DNA from: Pieris napi
Taxonomy: Eukaryota > Arthropoda > Insecta > Lepidoptera > Pieridae
Reading direction: 5' to 3'
Assembly: GCF_905475465.1 (NCBI RefSeq)
Contig: NC_062253.1
Span: forward strand, 8,618,001 to 8,682,000
Length of the DNA stretch: 64,000 nucleotides
Part shown: positions 10,200-21,779 of the stretch, piece by piece
Position numbering within the stretch: the stretch's first letter is position 1
Layout of the letters: the number at the start of each line of letters is the position of its first letter
Made by a program: the position numbers and the translations under genes
Notes under the pieces: model-generated
Seen by the model: only the letters and a program-made list of their open reading frames with translations
Database searches by the model: none
What the model was told of the DNA's origin: nothing

Positions 10200-11560
10200 T
10201 AAGTAATTTTATTTATTTCGTAATGATTGTGATGTTAATATTTTCTAAGCTAATCGAAAGAAGCATACGGAAAAATATTGCAAGGAAAAGTTTCAGCTAA
10301 CGTAAACATTTCCTTACAATAATTAACGATAACAGTGTACACACACGATTACTAAGTAATAAATAAACGAAAATATAGTTCTTAAGTTATATTGTAGTTC
10401 TCCGTTTTATTTAATGCCAATTAGGTATATTTCATATATTAAGTATAAAGTTGATTTTGATTCTACCTGTACTGTTATTTCCCATGTACAAATTAGAAAG
10501 TTTTCATGAAAATCATAATTTTTGCCAGTAATGGTTTAAATTAGCTTAATTTTATTTATGACAGTTTTCGATAAGAAATATAAATACGATATCATAACAC
10601 CTACGGCTATACGGCCAACTACATTGTACAAAGATGAAAGTTTTACAAAATCCAAATGTAAATAATTATTTACCGTATAAAAATCCTTATAATATGATAT
10701 CTTATATTAGGTAAATAAAAGATACAATTTAATGTTGAATTATCAAATTTATTTTCAATGTATCTTTGAAATGCTAGAATATTATTTCTAGCAGTTACAA
10801 TCGTTTAAACAAATATTATTAGCCCAACTTAATGTTATTTGCACAGACCTTTAATGGTTATTAATTGAATTATTGGTATCAGCACAATCATTGGCTTAAT
10901 ATAATTTCGCTATTGGCCGCTATGAGGCGCATCTTATTCTATATCTGAAATAATTGTTCAGGGAAAACACAAAAGTTGTGATTATTTTTGAAGGTATTAT
11001 TTGTTTGAAACAATTAAAAATATATTAACACAAATGAGAACTACGACAAAAGTAAATTATTTATAATAATCTAATAACAATTTATTTAAGAATTGGTTTG
11101 AAAAAGCGCCACCTAGAGATCGAGTTAAGTTAAATAATGTGTTTTCTGCTACTGACATCTTATGGAAAATTATAAAACGTTATGAAACGAACAAATCAAA
11201 TTAAATTTACTACTTTTTCCAAAGTTTATGTATATTAAATGTAAACAACAACACGTAAAAAAAAATTTTGCTGGTAGGGTATTTGATGAAATTAGGTAAT
11301 TTTAATATACAGCTACAACGTAAATTAAAATGCACATGACATACATAATATACGTGATCCATCATTGAAATTGTAACTTATTTATTTTTAAATTACAATA
11401 CGTAAATAATAAAATATACTTATGGAATGAAAAGAAATATCATATAGAAAAATTAAAATAATAGCTTATCGCGTGCTGCCATCTACGTACCATAGAGAAT
11501 ACTGCACCCAGTAGGTCTTGGGTTTTGATATGAGTTATCTGTAGTTTACTGTCAATTGTC
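10200..11560. other. AT-rich spacer between the two divergent genes
   Basis: No reading frame, RNA gene or clear repeat was recognised. One CTCF-core-like GCGCCACCT lies at 11,106-11,114. The 5' untranslated regions of both genes probably reach into the ends of this spacer. Confidence 0.5.
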
Positions 11561-11585
11561 AACCATAATGCATTGCGCATAAATG

Positions 11586-11596
11586 GCCGCCATGTT
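11586..11596 (-). promoter_or_regulatory. YY1/Pho-like site near the bunched 5' end
   Basis: The minus strand reads AACATGGCGGC, a full match to the textbook YY1/Pho core. It lies 207 bases upstream of the bunched ATG, in a locally GC-richer patch. Such sites often mark insect and vertebrate promoters. The site is visible; its function is inferred. Confidence 0.35.
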
Positions 11597-11776
11597 GCTG
11601 CCGTCTGAAAGATGTTCACATCTGTGTGTGTTTACTAATGAATTTTAAGAACTTTAATAGTTAAATTACCGTGTTCGTGAAATTGTGAGTGTACAATGGT
11701 TTTATATTACATATGTTATTGTGTTTAAAAGTCTATCAAATGTCTCTGAGACCAACAAACAGTGAAATTTTCTTTA

Positions 11777-11802
11777 GGTAGTCATTCAAGTCGGACGGCA
11801 TA
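11777..11802 (+). other. bun: Possible splice acceptor and 5' UTR before the bunched ATG
   Basis: TTTTCTTTAG (ending at 11,777) resembles an acceptor 25 bases before the start codon. Possible donors lie upstream (for example TTGTGAGTG near 11,683). A small 5' UTR intron is possible but unproven. Confidence 0.25.
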
Positions 11803-14513
11803 ATGGCTGACAATCTGATTCAAAAGTCACATAAAACTAGTGAAAAAAACAAGTATAACAACGTTGTTCATCGCACTACAAGTGAATCTCTTCGACTGAA
11901 CGAGTCAGAGAAGGGAGTGACTCATCCAACAAGTCTTCAATCCGCTCATAACCCAAGGAAAATATCTTCCTTTCAGATCACCAGTGTGACTGTGGGCTCT
12001 CGGGTGAGCACTGATGCTGGAGAAGACTCTGCCGACGATCTAGACGAATCTCACACCGATGACATTTCAAGGGTGACCGACATAGAGAATGAAACACCGA
12101 GTTACTCGGAGGACACCTTTTCTAAAGACGATGTATTTTACAACGCATCGAGTGCATCGCTAGGTTGTGCGCCCGTGATTCCAACGAGTTCACAATACGG
12201 TCTCGCGATAGTGGGCCAGGACCCTAACACCGCCCAGACTGGAGGAGTAGTGCCAAATAGTAATAACACGGAAGTTAATGACATGCATGTCAGTGTAACT
12301 AACGCCGGAACCGGCAGCATTATCAACCTTATAGGTAATGCTGCAAAACCCCAAGAAGGTATGAAAGAGATACAGGAACATGTTAGAAATGAAAGATTCA
12401 AAGTCGTAAAAATAGAAAGTACGGAACCGTTTCGCCGTGGCCGGTGGATGTGTATGGATTACCTAGATCATACAACAACTCAACAAAATACTCCAATCAC
12501 ATTAAATAACAATATTGATATATCTGAAACTGCAAATTTGCAAGCTCCAGATAGTGGTGTTGTGATAAATGATAGTCAACATGATGATATGTGTAATGAC
12601 TTATCTTGTAAAGGGCCTAAAGATCAAGTAAGTGTACCAGTGCAGCAAATAGATCATAGTGTTCAGAAACAGTTTCCTATGGCTTCCCCCGGTCAATCAT
12701 TGACTCAGCCAATAAATATAGTTCAACAACAAATGCCAGTGAATCAATCAGTGTCTGTGCAATCACCGCCTATGGAGATGCCACAACAGATGACTAATCA
12801 GAATATTCAAACTAATCAGCAAGTGGCACAACAGCATCCCCAGAGTATGACTCATATCACCATGCAGAATACTGCGCAGGGCCATCCTCAGCCAACACAA
12901 CAACAACAAGTCCAGCAAATTCCTCAGAGCTTCCCCCAGCACCAACTTCAGCAAGTTATTGCTCAATCTCAAAATATGGCTTTGCAACAAATTCCTATGC
13001 ACCAACAGATGCCACAACAAATGCAACAAATTCCTAATCAACAAATGCAGCAAATCAGTCAACACATCCCACAAGCTCAGATTTCTAACATGCAACTTCA
13101 ACAGCAAATACCACAGATGCAAGGCATTCCTAATCAAGGCCAAATGCCCCAAGTTACTGCACAACAGCAGCAAATGCAACAAATTCAAATGCAGCCTATG
13201 CAGGGGCAACCTAACCCACAAATGCACCAAATGCAACAAGCTCAGATATCTAATATGGGTCAGACCCACCATATGCAAGGACAACAGCCTATGGGACCTC
13301 AACAAGCTCAGTTGCAGCATTTGTCCAATCAAGCCCAAATTCAAGCTTTACAGAATCAACAAATACCAAACCATATTCAGCAAATGCAAATTCCAGCACA
13401 GCTTGCTGCACCTAACCAACAGATTTCTCAAATGCAACAACAAATGCATCAAATATCATCACAGCCACAGCAATCGGTTGTCACCGGAATGCACCCGCAA
13501 ATGCAACAACAAGGAATGGCAGTGCCACAACCACAATACAATCAAGTAAATCAACAGCCAAATGCTCAGTCTATGATGAGTGCCAATATGCCATCATCAC
13601 AACAAACTATGGTACAACAACAACATACCGTACCACAATATCACACTCAACAATCACAAATGAGTCAACAAGGGCAAACATTGCCACAAGAGGTGCTGAA
13701 TAACATTGTTACATCACAGCAAGGTGCCACTTTACCGTCTAATCTCCAACCAATGGTCACCCAACCACAAGGATCTACACTACCTGCGAATCTCCAAAGC
13801 TTAGCTAGTCAGCAGCAAGCTCCAGTTCACACTATGGCCCAACAACAAAATGTGCCTCAAGGAAATATTCAAATGATGACTGGAGCCCCACAGAATATAC
13901 AAATGACTCTAGAAAATCAACCTAACATGCAGATGCCTGCTTCAGATCCAATATTTATGCAACAAGGTGTCGCTCAACAATTGCCCTCCCATATGACCCA
14001 ACCACAAAATATAATGCAACAGCAAGTGCCAGGGCAGCAAATGGGAGGAGTACAATATGTTCCTAACCAGCCAGTGCCTCAAGTAACTATGGGTCACCAA
14101 AACATTCCAATGTCTATGCAGCAGAGCATGCCAGTTGGAATGGGTGGACCAGTCCACTCAAATGTTGGGCAGGCGCAGACTAACATGGGGCTTACATATG
14201 GGGGTGTTGTGCCTGTGATGTCTCAGAGCAGTGTCGCGCCGGTCGAGACAGTGTCAGGAACTAATTCACCAGTTGTGTCAATGCCCGCGAGTTCTACAGC
14301 ATATGTAGCTAGTGCTGCCCAACCGGGGCTTGATAGTCAGGGTTTTGGTAGCCCTGTGAGTGTAGTGTCGCATGCCGTAAGTGGTGCAGTGATGAGCAAT
14401 GTGAATGTGTGTGAAAGTGGTGCTCCGGATGTTACTTCGGATGGTATGCAGGCAGCTGATGCAGGCGATGGTAAAGAGGATGTCCACACTGCTCCTGCTC
14501 CTGAAGATGAAAG
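11803..14513 (+). CDS. bun: Bunched (TSC22 family), long-isoform first coding exon
   Basis: This encodes the N-terminal 903 residues (plus two bases) of the long Bunched/TSC22 isoform. The ATG at 11,803 is preceded by an in-frame stop (11,779-11,781). Two blocks known from long TSC22 proteins are present. Block 1, residues about 51-90, has KISSFQITSVT and ADDLDESHTDDIS. Block 2, residues about 197-222, has RFKVVKIESTEPFRRGRW followed by MCMDYLD. Most of the rest is low complexity, rich in Gln and Met (about residues 270-780), with a Ser/Val-rich and then acidic end (…TAPAPEDER). In Drosophila the long isoform promotes growth with the adaptor Madm, and the two blocks are implicated. That is family knowledge, not seen here. 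The exon ends at AAAG|GTAAGA in phase 2. The C-terminal TSC box and leucine zipper must come from exons not found in the window. Long frames on the other strand (12,763-13,344) and in the next frame (12,959-13,549) are shadows of the CAA/CAG-rich code. Confidence 0.93.
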
Positions 14514-15749
14514 GTAAGATTACTTAAGCTATATCATAAAAAAATATTCTATTAATTTTAGTAACAACACTTGTTGGCATCAATTTTACCTTTCCCTTAT
14601 CCTATATTAAAAATATTTTCTATGCAACAATGTCTATTTTATGTTCTTTTAAACATCTAAAATTATTTAATAATGTAAAGCAATTAACTATAACTTGGTA
14701 GAGAGCAGTATGCTTACATATTACATTACTTTTCAATATCAAAAGTTAAAAAGGTTCAAGACACACCTCCATAAATCTTAATATTATAAATCCTCTTTTA
14801 CGCTGATTTAAGTGATGTATTACAGACTTTTACTGCATTTAAGATCCTTACATTCAAAACTTATGGTAAACAATTTTATATTTAATTGTATAAATTATGT
14901 CTGTTATCAATGTAAGTTATATAATTGGTAGATATGAAAATAATTGGATATTGATTAAGAAAAGAATGTCTCTACTAGTATGTATGTTATAATACTGATC
15001 CTATATGATAAATATTCATTTTTTTAATATATGTATGTATTTAGCATTAGTTAAGGTATTTTTAAAAAGATAAAAATACCTAAACTAATGCTATATACTA
15101 GGTTTACTAAAAATATAGGGTTCACACTGCAAATTCTCACCTGAAGAGAAGTTTTAAATTAATTTTGTATCATTTAACTCTCCTTTCTTTGGGTTGCCTG
15201 GAAGAGAGTTTTTAACAGTAGCTGCTCCTTTTGTACTATCATTTTTTCGGTGCTACTTTATTTATCATATATTTAGTCTATGCAGTAATAAAATCAAAAT
15301 AAATAATTTAAGATATATAGGTCTTGTAAGACAGCCCCAGCATTGGCCAATCCAAAGTAGGCTTTTCCTGATCACCTAGAAATCAAACTCATGACCCCTT
15401 GGCTAAGAGTATTGAATAGACGAATTGGGATAAAATCATTTAGGAAACGGTAATTTCAATCATTTAGATATCGCAACAGCTAGTCTCTAGGCAACAAACC
15501 TATTTGCGAAAATAACTCAACCGTAGACAATAGTGGTTGTTTTCTTTGCATTCGAATCTGGCTCATGCTGGCGAACGAAATCCGACAGCCCTTTGATGCT
15601 GTTTATTTGCGCCTCGTCCTGCAACATAAATAGGTGGTTGACACGCACACTGCACAGTGCATGGTGCTTGGCGGTATGCGAGTGACTCACGCGCAACGCG
15701 TCCAATGCGAACAGACTAAAAAGATTCCATTTACTTTTTCGTCTACTAA
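14514..15749. other. Start of the presumed first intron of bunched
   Basis: This opens with the GTAAGA donor. Apart from the hairpin at 15,042-15,093, nothing was recognised; short frames at 15,194-15,379 and 15,517-15,705 have no coding character. Confidence 0.5.
15042..15093. other. Near-perfect 23 bp hairpin
   Basis: The arm TAGCATTAGTTAAGGTATTT (plus TTA) pairs with the complement 15,071-15,093 with one mismatch and a six-base loop AAAAGA. It lies about 530 bases into the intron. It could be a microRNA-like precursor, though short for one, or a tiny inverted-repeat insertion. Confidence 0.5.
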
Positions 15750-16396
15750 TGGCCGATTTACACGTATTAAGTTGACTAAAAATTTACTAAATATTAACTT
15801 AATTTTAAGTAACTTAACCCGTGTAAACAGTGAATATAGTAAGAAGTTGCAAGTTAAAATTTAGTTGCAACTAAACAAGGTAGAATAGAATTTTGTCTAT
15901 TTTTCGGTTAAGTTGGTGGGCGTGGCTAATCACTTGACACGTTTGGACAGGCAAAATTTAGTTAAATTTAAGTGAAAAGCATAAGCTGGCGGAGTCATTG
16001 CAAAGCTATGCTTTTGCTTTCGGCGCTGGAAGCTCAAAAACATATCCAAAACTATTTGTCCGATATGCGTATACAACAATTAATGAACAGTAGTAGAACC
16101 CCTTCCCCAATGAATAATAGTAGCCGTTTTACTCCTTCGCCTTCTTCAAATACGTATTACGTTGAGTCCCCAGAACCTTCAGAATCATGTATTGGAGCAT
16201 ACAATACAGTAAATCCCCAATCAGGAAGAGAAAATCCTATAATATTTTGTTCTGTGGTCGTCCATCTTGAGCGAATAAATGAGTTTAACTAATTATTTAG
16301 TATTTTTACGTGTAAACGGTTACTTAAAATTAAGTCACTTGAAATTTAGTTAAAATTTAGTTAAGACTTGGCAACTTAATACGTGTAAATCAGCCT
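15750..16396. mobile_element. PIF/Harbinger-like element, internally deleted
   Basis: The ends GGCCGATTTACACGTATTAA and TTAATACGTGTAAATCAGCC are inverted repeats flanked by TAA on both sides (15,747-15,749 and 16,397-16,399), the three-base target duplication of PIF/Harbinger. AAGTTAACTTAA-like words recur just inside the ends. The interior includes an open frame (15,972-16,292) described separately. No transposase domain is left. Confidence 0.6.
15972..16292 (+). pseudogene. Residual reading frame inside the Harbinger-like element
   Basis: This is a 106-codon frame with SALEAQKHIQNYLSDMRIQQ followed by a Ser/Pro-rich stretch (RTPSPMNNSSRFTPSPSS). It could be the tail of the second (Myb/MADF-like) protein that Harbinger elements often carry, but no domain is visible and this is inference. 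The last 25 residues run into the terminal repeat region. Confidence 0.3.
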
Positions 16397-16399
16397 TAA

Positions 16400-18530
16400 G
16401 TACATGTCGGCTTTAATTAGTTGGACTGGCCCTTTAGTGAAATGCCATGTCTGGTTTAGATAACACGCTACGACGGGATAGAGCGACGATAAATCTACTA
16501 CATACCTATCGTTTATGATGTGAAAAGTAATAGGAAAAAATCTAAAAAACGTGTGGGTGATCTGGGTACTGACACTGGCAAATATCGTTTTTGCACGTAC
16601 ACGTTTAGGCAAGGTATAAGGACGAACAGATGTTCTGTGAAAACGTTTATGCGTACTTAGAAGAGTAATGATCGCATAAACCATTCATTTCAAAGCACCA
16701 TTATTGTAAGGGCGTGGGCTACTGCTTCATTAATAGCTTTTCTAAACTCGTACGCATCCTCGTGCTTACTCATCGGTTGTGTGAAACCTGGCCGTTTTAA
16801 TATTCACGACACGCAGTCATTATATGAAAGAATCGAAAGAGGCGCCTGTGCAGCGTCACGGCGCGTCGTTGGTAATCGAGTCGAGATCGGAAGGCCGCGA
16901 AATATGAGACAGCCCCATTCGCTGTCGATCGAAACATTAGGATTACCAGTGGCTCTATCTGTATTTTCATTCATTTCATGGCCCTGTTTTTTAATTGACT
17001 CTATGTCACCGAAATCAAGACATCACAATGGGTCTCTATTTCTACTCCTGTATACCATATAAAATATGGGTAAATAATATGCCGTTAATATCTACCAGGC
17101 GAACTTGTTTTACAAAAGAACACAGCCTATAATTCCTTTAATTTCTATATTTACGAAGTGCAAAATTGTTCTACTTAGAATTTAGTTTATTACTTTACTA
17201 CAGAATTGTATGTGATTATTATGCGGCACGCAAACTCCTCCGACGCGAATTCTTTATGTGAATCTCCGCTGTTATTTTAGTATTAATCTGATTTATAACT
17301 TGTACATAATCTTGTAATATTCTGGTTTATTGGCTTTACAATTGAGTCTCTGTAAAACAGATTCAAGTTAATCTCTAGGTTCGAGAATAACTTTGTGATT
17401 GGAGTGTGTGACACACACGTGACATCAAGACACAAATTGCTTCAAATATTGTCATATATCTGTATGCATAAATATGCAGTTTAATCTGGTTAAAACTGTT
17501 AATGGACCTATGTAATTTTTTTCTCTATAACATATTTTTCTTTAGCTCTATGAACCAGTGGAACCGTTCCGTTGTATGAATAAAAAAAAAGAAATGTACG
17601 AAGTGGAATTTCACACTTACAATTCCTAGAGTTTTTTTATAGCCTATTGTAATCGAACTTTAAAGACGTACATTCGCAGAATCGTTACTTGTTTATAAAT
17701 TACGTTTTATGGAAATATTCGGTATATCTTATTGACACCATTATGGTGTTTATTTCGATATAGGGTGCGATATTTTGTTTCGCTGATTTAAATAGTCAAG
17801 TACGCATGTAGTACATGAGTCTAATAAATAACGTGCACGATTTCATTAGTGTAGACTTAGTCATCTCTATATGCCATTCACTACTGGTTCTGCCCCATTA
17901 TAGCTTGTCAATTTAGTGAAAATGTCTGAAAAACGTACGGAGAGAATCGGTTGTTTAGCGTTTTTCACGCGAACTAAATTTTTCAACTGTTTTCACTACA
18001 TTTCAGTATGTTTATATGGAATAACTCACGTGATTCTTTTTTGTGTTTACTGTAACAACAATGTATCATATTAAATAGTTTTTAATATTAGTAAAATTAA
18101 AAAAAAACGGTAATTTGGTTCTATATAATATCTGAAAACCTACTGGTATTTTTTATTATTTTTATATTCAATATTTAGTCGATTATCACACTCTACGACT
18201 GAATTACTGCTTACTCAGGTTAATATACAATGACCAGTTTCATATTCGGGTTATCTTAAATCTATTTAAAGATTTATCTTATGACAATAAGGGCGCTAAC
18301 GTAATTTATACTATATTAGTATAGTGATGCAAAGTTTGTTGTTAAACAAACTACTAACGATACGTGACGGCGCGGTGCCTAAGCAAGGACGACAGGCGAA
18401 ATAGTTAGTTGCTCGATAACTCATGTTTTATTGATTTTGTCCGACTCTTTTATAATGAGACAAGATCAGAGAGTTTTGTAATGAATAACTGTTTTAATTT
18501 TGTTTTACATTCTCTTATAATCCAGTGTCG
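16400..18530. other. Intronic DNA, nothing recognised
   Basis: Short frames at 16,376-16,684 and 16,781-17,062 lack recognisable domains. A GC-richer patch (16,840-16,930) was not identified. Confidence 0.4.
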
Positions 18531-18670
18531 CTACTGGTTCTGGGTCTCAGATGGCTATGATTTTTGGGTTTTAGACATGTTTACGACCTTCAGTAGTGAA
18601 AACTACGAAGAAGATAATTATAAGATTCCTTTTTACCAACTGTATGACAAGGTATCCTCTTTGTATTAGC
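18530..18670 (+). repeat. Fragment related to the left-edge sequence
   Basis: TTTACGACCTTCAGTAGTGA and the following GAAGAAGATAA resemble 102-150. The translated versions also align loosely (FTTFSSENYEED versus STTFSNEVWEEED). Together they suggest a dispersed repeat that is not identified here. Confidence 0.35.
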
Positions 18671-19365
18671 CGCACAAATAGATTTTTTTGAAAGTATTTA
18701 CGCAAACGTCAGGCGTTTAATACGTAGTCAAACTCGTAGAACCACTGAAACCACGATATCAATCGTATAAATAGTTTTATTTTAACTGTATATTTAGATT
18801 TCTAGACATTAAAGAACAAGACAGTACCTCAATCCATTGTTCGGATCCGATAACGACCACGTCCTGACTTTTAATACAAACGATAAACTTGAGCTGTCAG
18901 TCATACTCATGCGTACAATTTATGAATTACAACCTAAATTACGACGCAATAGATAATCGTGCCCATTCTGCGTTGGTAAAATATTGATTCAGATAATCTT
19001 CGAATTTATTGGATTTCATTATTTTCAATAGCTTCTGTAATGGATTTGCTAATCGCTATATTTATCGAACGAATAGGATATTTTTTATTCTATCATTTAA
19101 TTTCGTTGTTTAGACTGTGTCCTAACTCAGACATGGAGCTAAGTCTCGTTTCTGAATGTCATTAGATCCAAATTACTACCTGCTTATACACATTTTGTAA
19201 ATTAAAGTTTTAAACATAATACATTTGACTCTAGTGACGATAGTAATTGCTATCAAAAATGCATTAGGAAAATAATCATCATCAAATAGTTCTACGTGAA
19301 TGAATGTGACATAAATATATAAAAGAGCGGTAATTAAGTGCAAAACTTAAGAGCGATTCGAATCG

Positions 19366-19798
19366 TCAACGACCAGGCACTTTCCGTGCGGCTTGATCCC
19401 TTGGCGTTGCGTAGAGATGCGGGGTCTCTATGCATCTTCTACCGCATTTACCATGGAGAGTGTTCAATGAAGTTGTTCGGACTAATACGTGCAGCTGAGT
19501 TTCATTATCGGTATTAAGGCAGAATACAATACCAATACTAAGACAAAATACCATCCGTATCACCTCGTCGTTCCACAACTGAGCAGACAGTTTTTGCCGC
19601 GCACTACTATGTGGAATCGGCTGCCCATTGAAGTATTTACGAAACAATTCGACTTAAGGACCCTAAGTCAAGAAAAGAGCATACCAAGTCTTAAAAGGCC
19701 GGCAATGCACTTGCGAGCCTTCTGGAAATGTGAGTGTATGTGGGCGGCGGTATCACTTAACATTAGGTGAGCCTCCTGCCCGTGTACCTCCTATTACA
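19366..19798 (+). mobile_element. LINE 3' end with reverse-transcriptase C-terminal remnant
   Basis: Translation gives FLPRTTMWNRLPIEVFTKQF, the typical C-terminal end of LINE reverse-transcriptase polyproteins. It is followed by SLKRPAMHLRAFWKCECM and the recurrent lepidopteran 3' tail GTGAGCCTCCTGCCCGTGTACCTCCTATTAC. Frames are broken upstream (a related portion is read in another frame). It is 5' truncated and inactive. Confidence 0.65.
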
Positions 19799-20253
19799 TT
19801 AAAAATATATAAACAGAACGCAGTTGTTATTTTATAAAAAGTAAGGATTTACCATAACTGCCTATTAGGTTCATTACGTTTAAAGAATACTAGTGAGACT
19901 GGTATTTAAATGCTAATTAGATAAAACGGTTATCGTATCCTAGACATTACTTATTCAAGAACAGTTTCGTGCAAATAATTATCTAGTTTAAACATCGATG
20001 AGCTGAAGGATCTCTCGCATTCCAAGAATGATGATCCACGTTACTAATTACTTGGCCTTAAAATAAAAAATTAAATAAGATGCTTATTTTATATGGAAGT
20101 AATGCAAAACATTATTAAGTTAATAATTGTAGGTTAATTTTCTAAATTGGTTTTAAATTATTGTTTTTCATATAATGTACGTGTATGAGGTTCTTTTACT
20201 ATTATTACGTTGTTGGTAATTTTTCTGTAAACTGTAAAGCGTTTTACATTGTC

Positions 20254-20418
20254 GTATATATATATACATATATACATATATTATATAACTATGGCGCCGT
20301 TCTGACATAAGCTGGTTTTGAGTAGGTAGGCAATGTATAATCACAACAAATAAATTGACACAGTATTAATCTTATTAATGATATGTATATATATATATAC
20401 TATAGTATAGTATAGTAT
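20254..20418. repeat. TA-rich microsatellites
   Basis: Runs of TATATA with TACATA variants (20,254-20,290) and a second run at 20,383-20,400 lead into (TATAG)n, directly before a family C repeat. Confidence 0.7.
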
Positions 20419-20600
20419 ACTAGCTGACCCGGCAAACGTTGTTTTGCCATGTATATTATTTCTAGGAAACATTATCAACTATAATAAAAAACAGGGGTGG
20501 ATCTGAGAGGGGTGAAAATTAGGGGTTGTAGGTATTTTTGTATGTTGTATCATAAAAACAACAAAAAAATTCTAATAAATAAAAAAAATGTTTTGTCGTG
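20419..20600 (+). repeat. Family C interspersed repeat, 5' part
   Basis: It begins ACTAGCTGACCCGGCAAACG and continues through a GTATATTATTTCTAGGAAAC segment. An inverted relative occupies 21,590-21,774. The 3' boundary is uncertain. Confidence 0.5.
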
Positions 20601-20699
20601 GATAGCTCGTCCTGGTTTTAAAGCAAGGGCTATTTCTTTAAGATATTCCGTCCGTATCTGTTCTATTCATTTGATGTATAAATGACGCGATCACCAATT

Positions 20700-21589
20700 T
20701 ATTGTGTACACGCAATGTTTGATATAAGTAAATTATAATGTGTTAATGTTGAAGTTTCACACCAATCAAATTGTTAGGTGGTAATAAATCAATCTTAGTG
20801 CTTGACTGATAAACACTTACACCATCAACATTGTCTATAAATATAATTTATGAATGAAATCATGCACATGTTATTTAAATAAATTTTAAGTTTAGTTGTC
20901 TTTTAGAGTGGAACCTCTTTTTATATTCGTATGCTATTATCGCGTCTTTCGTGACTCATAAAACTACTGGCAGTTGTGGAACTTAACCCCATGCAACCTC
21001 TGCTACTCAGAGAAACCGGGGATTAGTACTTACTAAAGACTATTCTGTGGTTTTATCGCGGTAACCGGTAATTTATACAGTAAAACGGTAGAACTTGAGA
21101 TCGCGTTCGCCTTAACGATGCAGTGATGAAGACTACCGATACTACTAAGATACCCCTCCTGAGTTGCCGACATCTTGGGGCAGAATCCTATGCCGATTGT
21201 ACCTTAGTCGCTGCCTAGAATCAACAAATTTTATGTTGATTTTGGTGAAAGCAAAATATTTCAAAGGTACAGAGGAAATAAATTTAAACGTTTAAACAAA
21301 TTAAAATTATTCATTTGCGGAGAGCACTTTTCGAATATGTCGTTTTACGTCCTACACTAAATGAATGCAAGCGCCGCACTACACGTTCACGATTTAATTT
21401 AATTTTTAATACACGTACTTAAATGGTCAATTGGGTTGATCAACGGTGCGGATTTTAGAGTCGGTATTTAATGTTATGAATTAATTATAATTAGTGGGTT
21501 TTGAAGCACTTCCCTTTTATTGTTAGAGTTTGAAAGATGTATTGCTGGCTGAGAATCGGCTACTATCTATTTTTCAAACCCCGAAATGA
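20700..21589. other. Intronic DNA, nothing recognised
   Basis: AT-rich and without convincing frames, RNA genes or repeats. Confidence 0.4.
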
Positions 21590-21774
21590 CAAGGGGTGTC
21601 CATCCTAAATTTTTTTTTTTATGATACAACATATAAAAATACATACCACCCTTAATGTTCTCTCTACGATCAACCCCCATTTTTTTATTATAGTAGATAG
21701 TTATTTTTATTGAAGTAAAATAATGTTTCGTAGAAATAATATACATGGTAATACAACTTGTGCCGGATCAGCAG
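21590..21774 (-). repeat. Family C interspersed repeat, inverted copy
   Basis: It contains TTATGATACAACATATAAAA, GATCAACCCCCATTTTTTTA, and a terminal ATATACATGGTAATACAACT…CCGGATCAGCAGT. These are complements of blocks in 20,419-20,600 in reverse order. Confidence 0.5.
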
Positions 21775-21779
21775 TTATC

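Noticed and set aside
12763..13344. 193-codon minus-strand frame rich in Leu and His
   Set aside because: It is antisense to the CAA/CAG/ATG-rich bunched exon; open frames there follow from codon composition.
12959..13549. 196-codon plus-strand frame rich in Lys, Asn and Cys
   Set aside because: It overlaps the bunched frame in another register and has the composition expected from shifted CAA/ATG codons.
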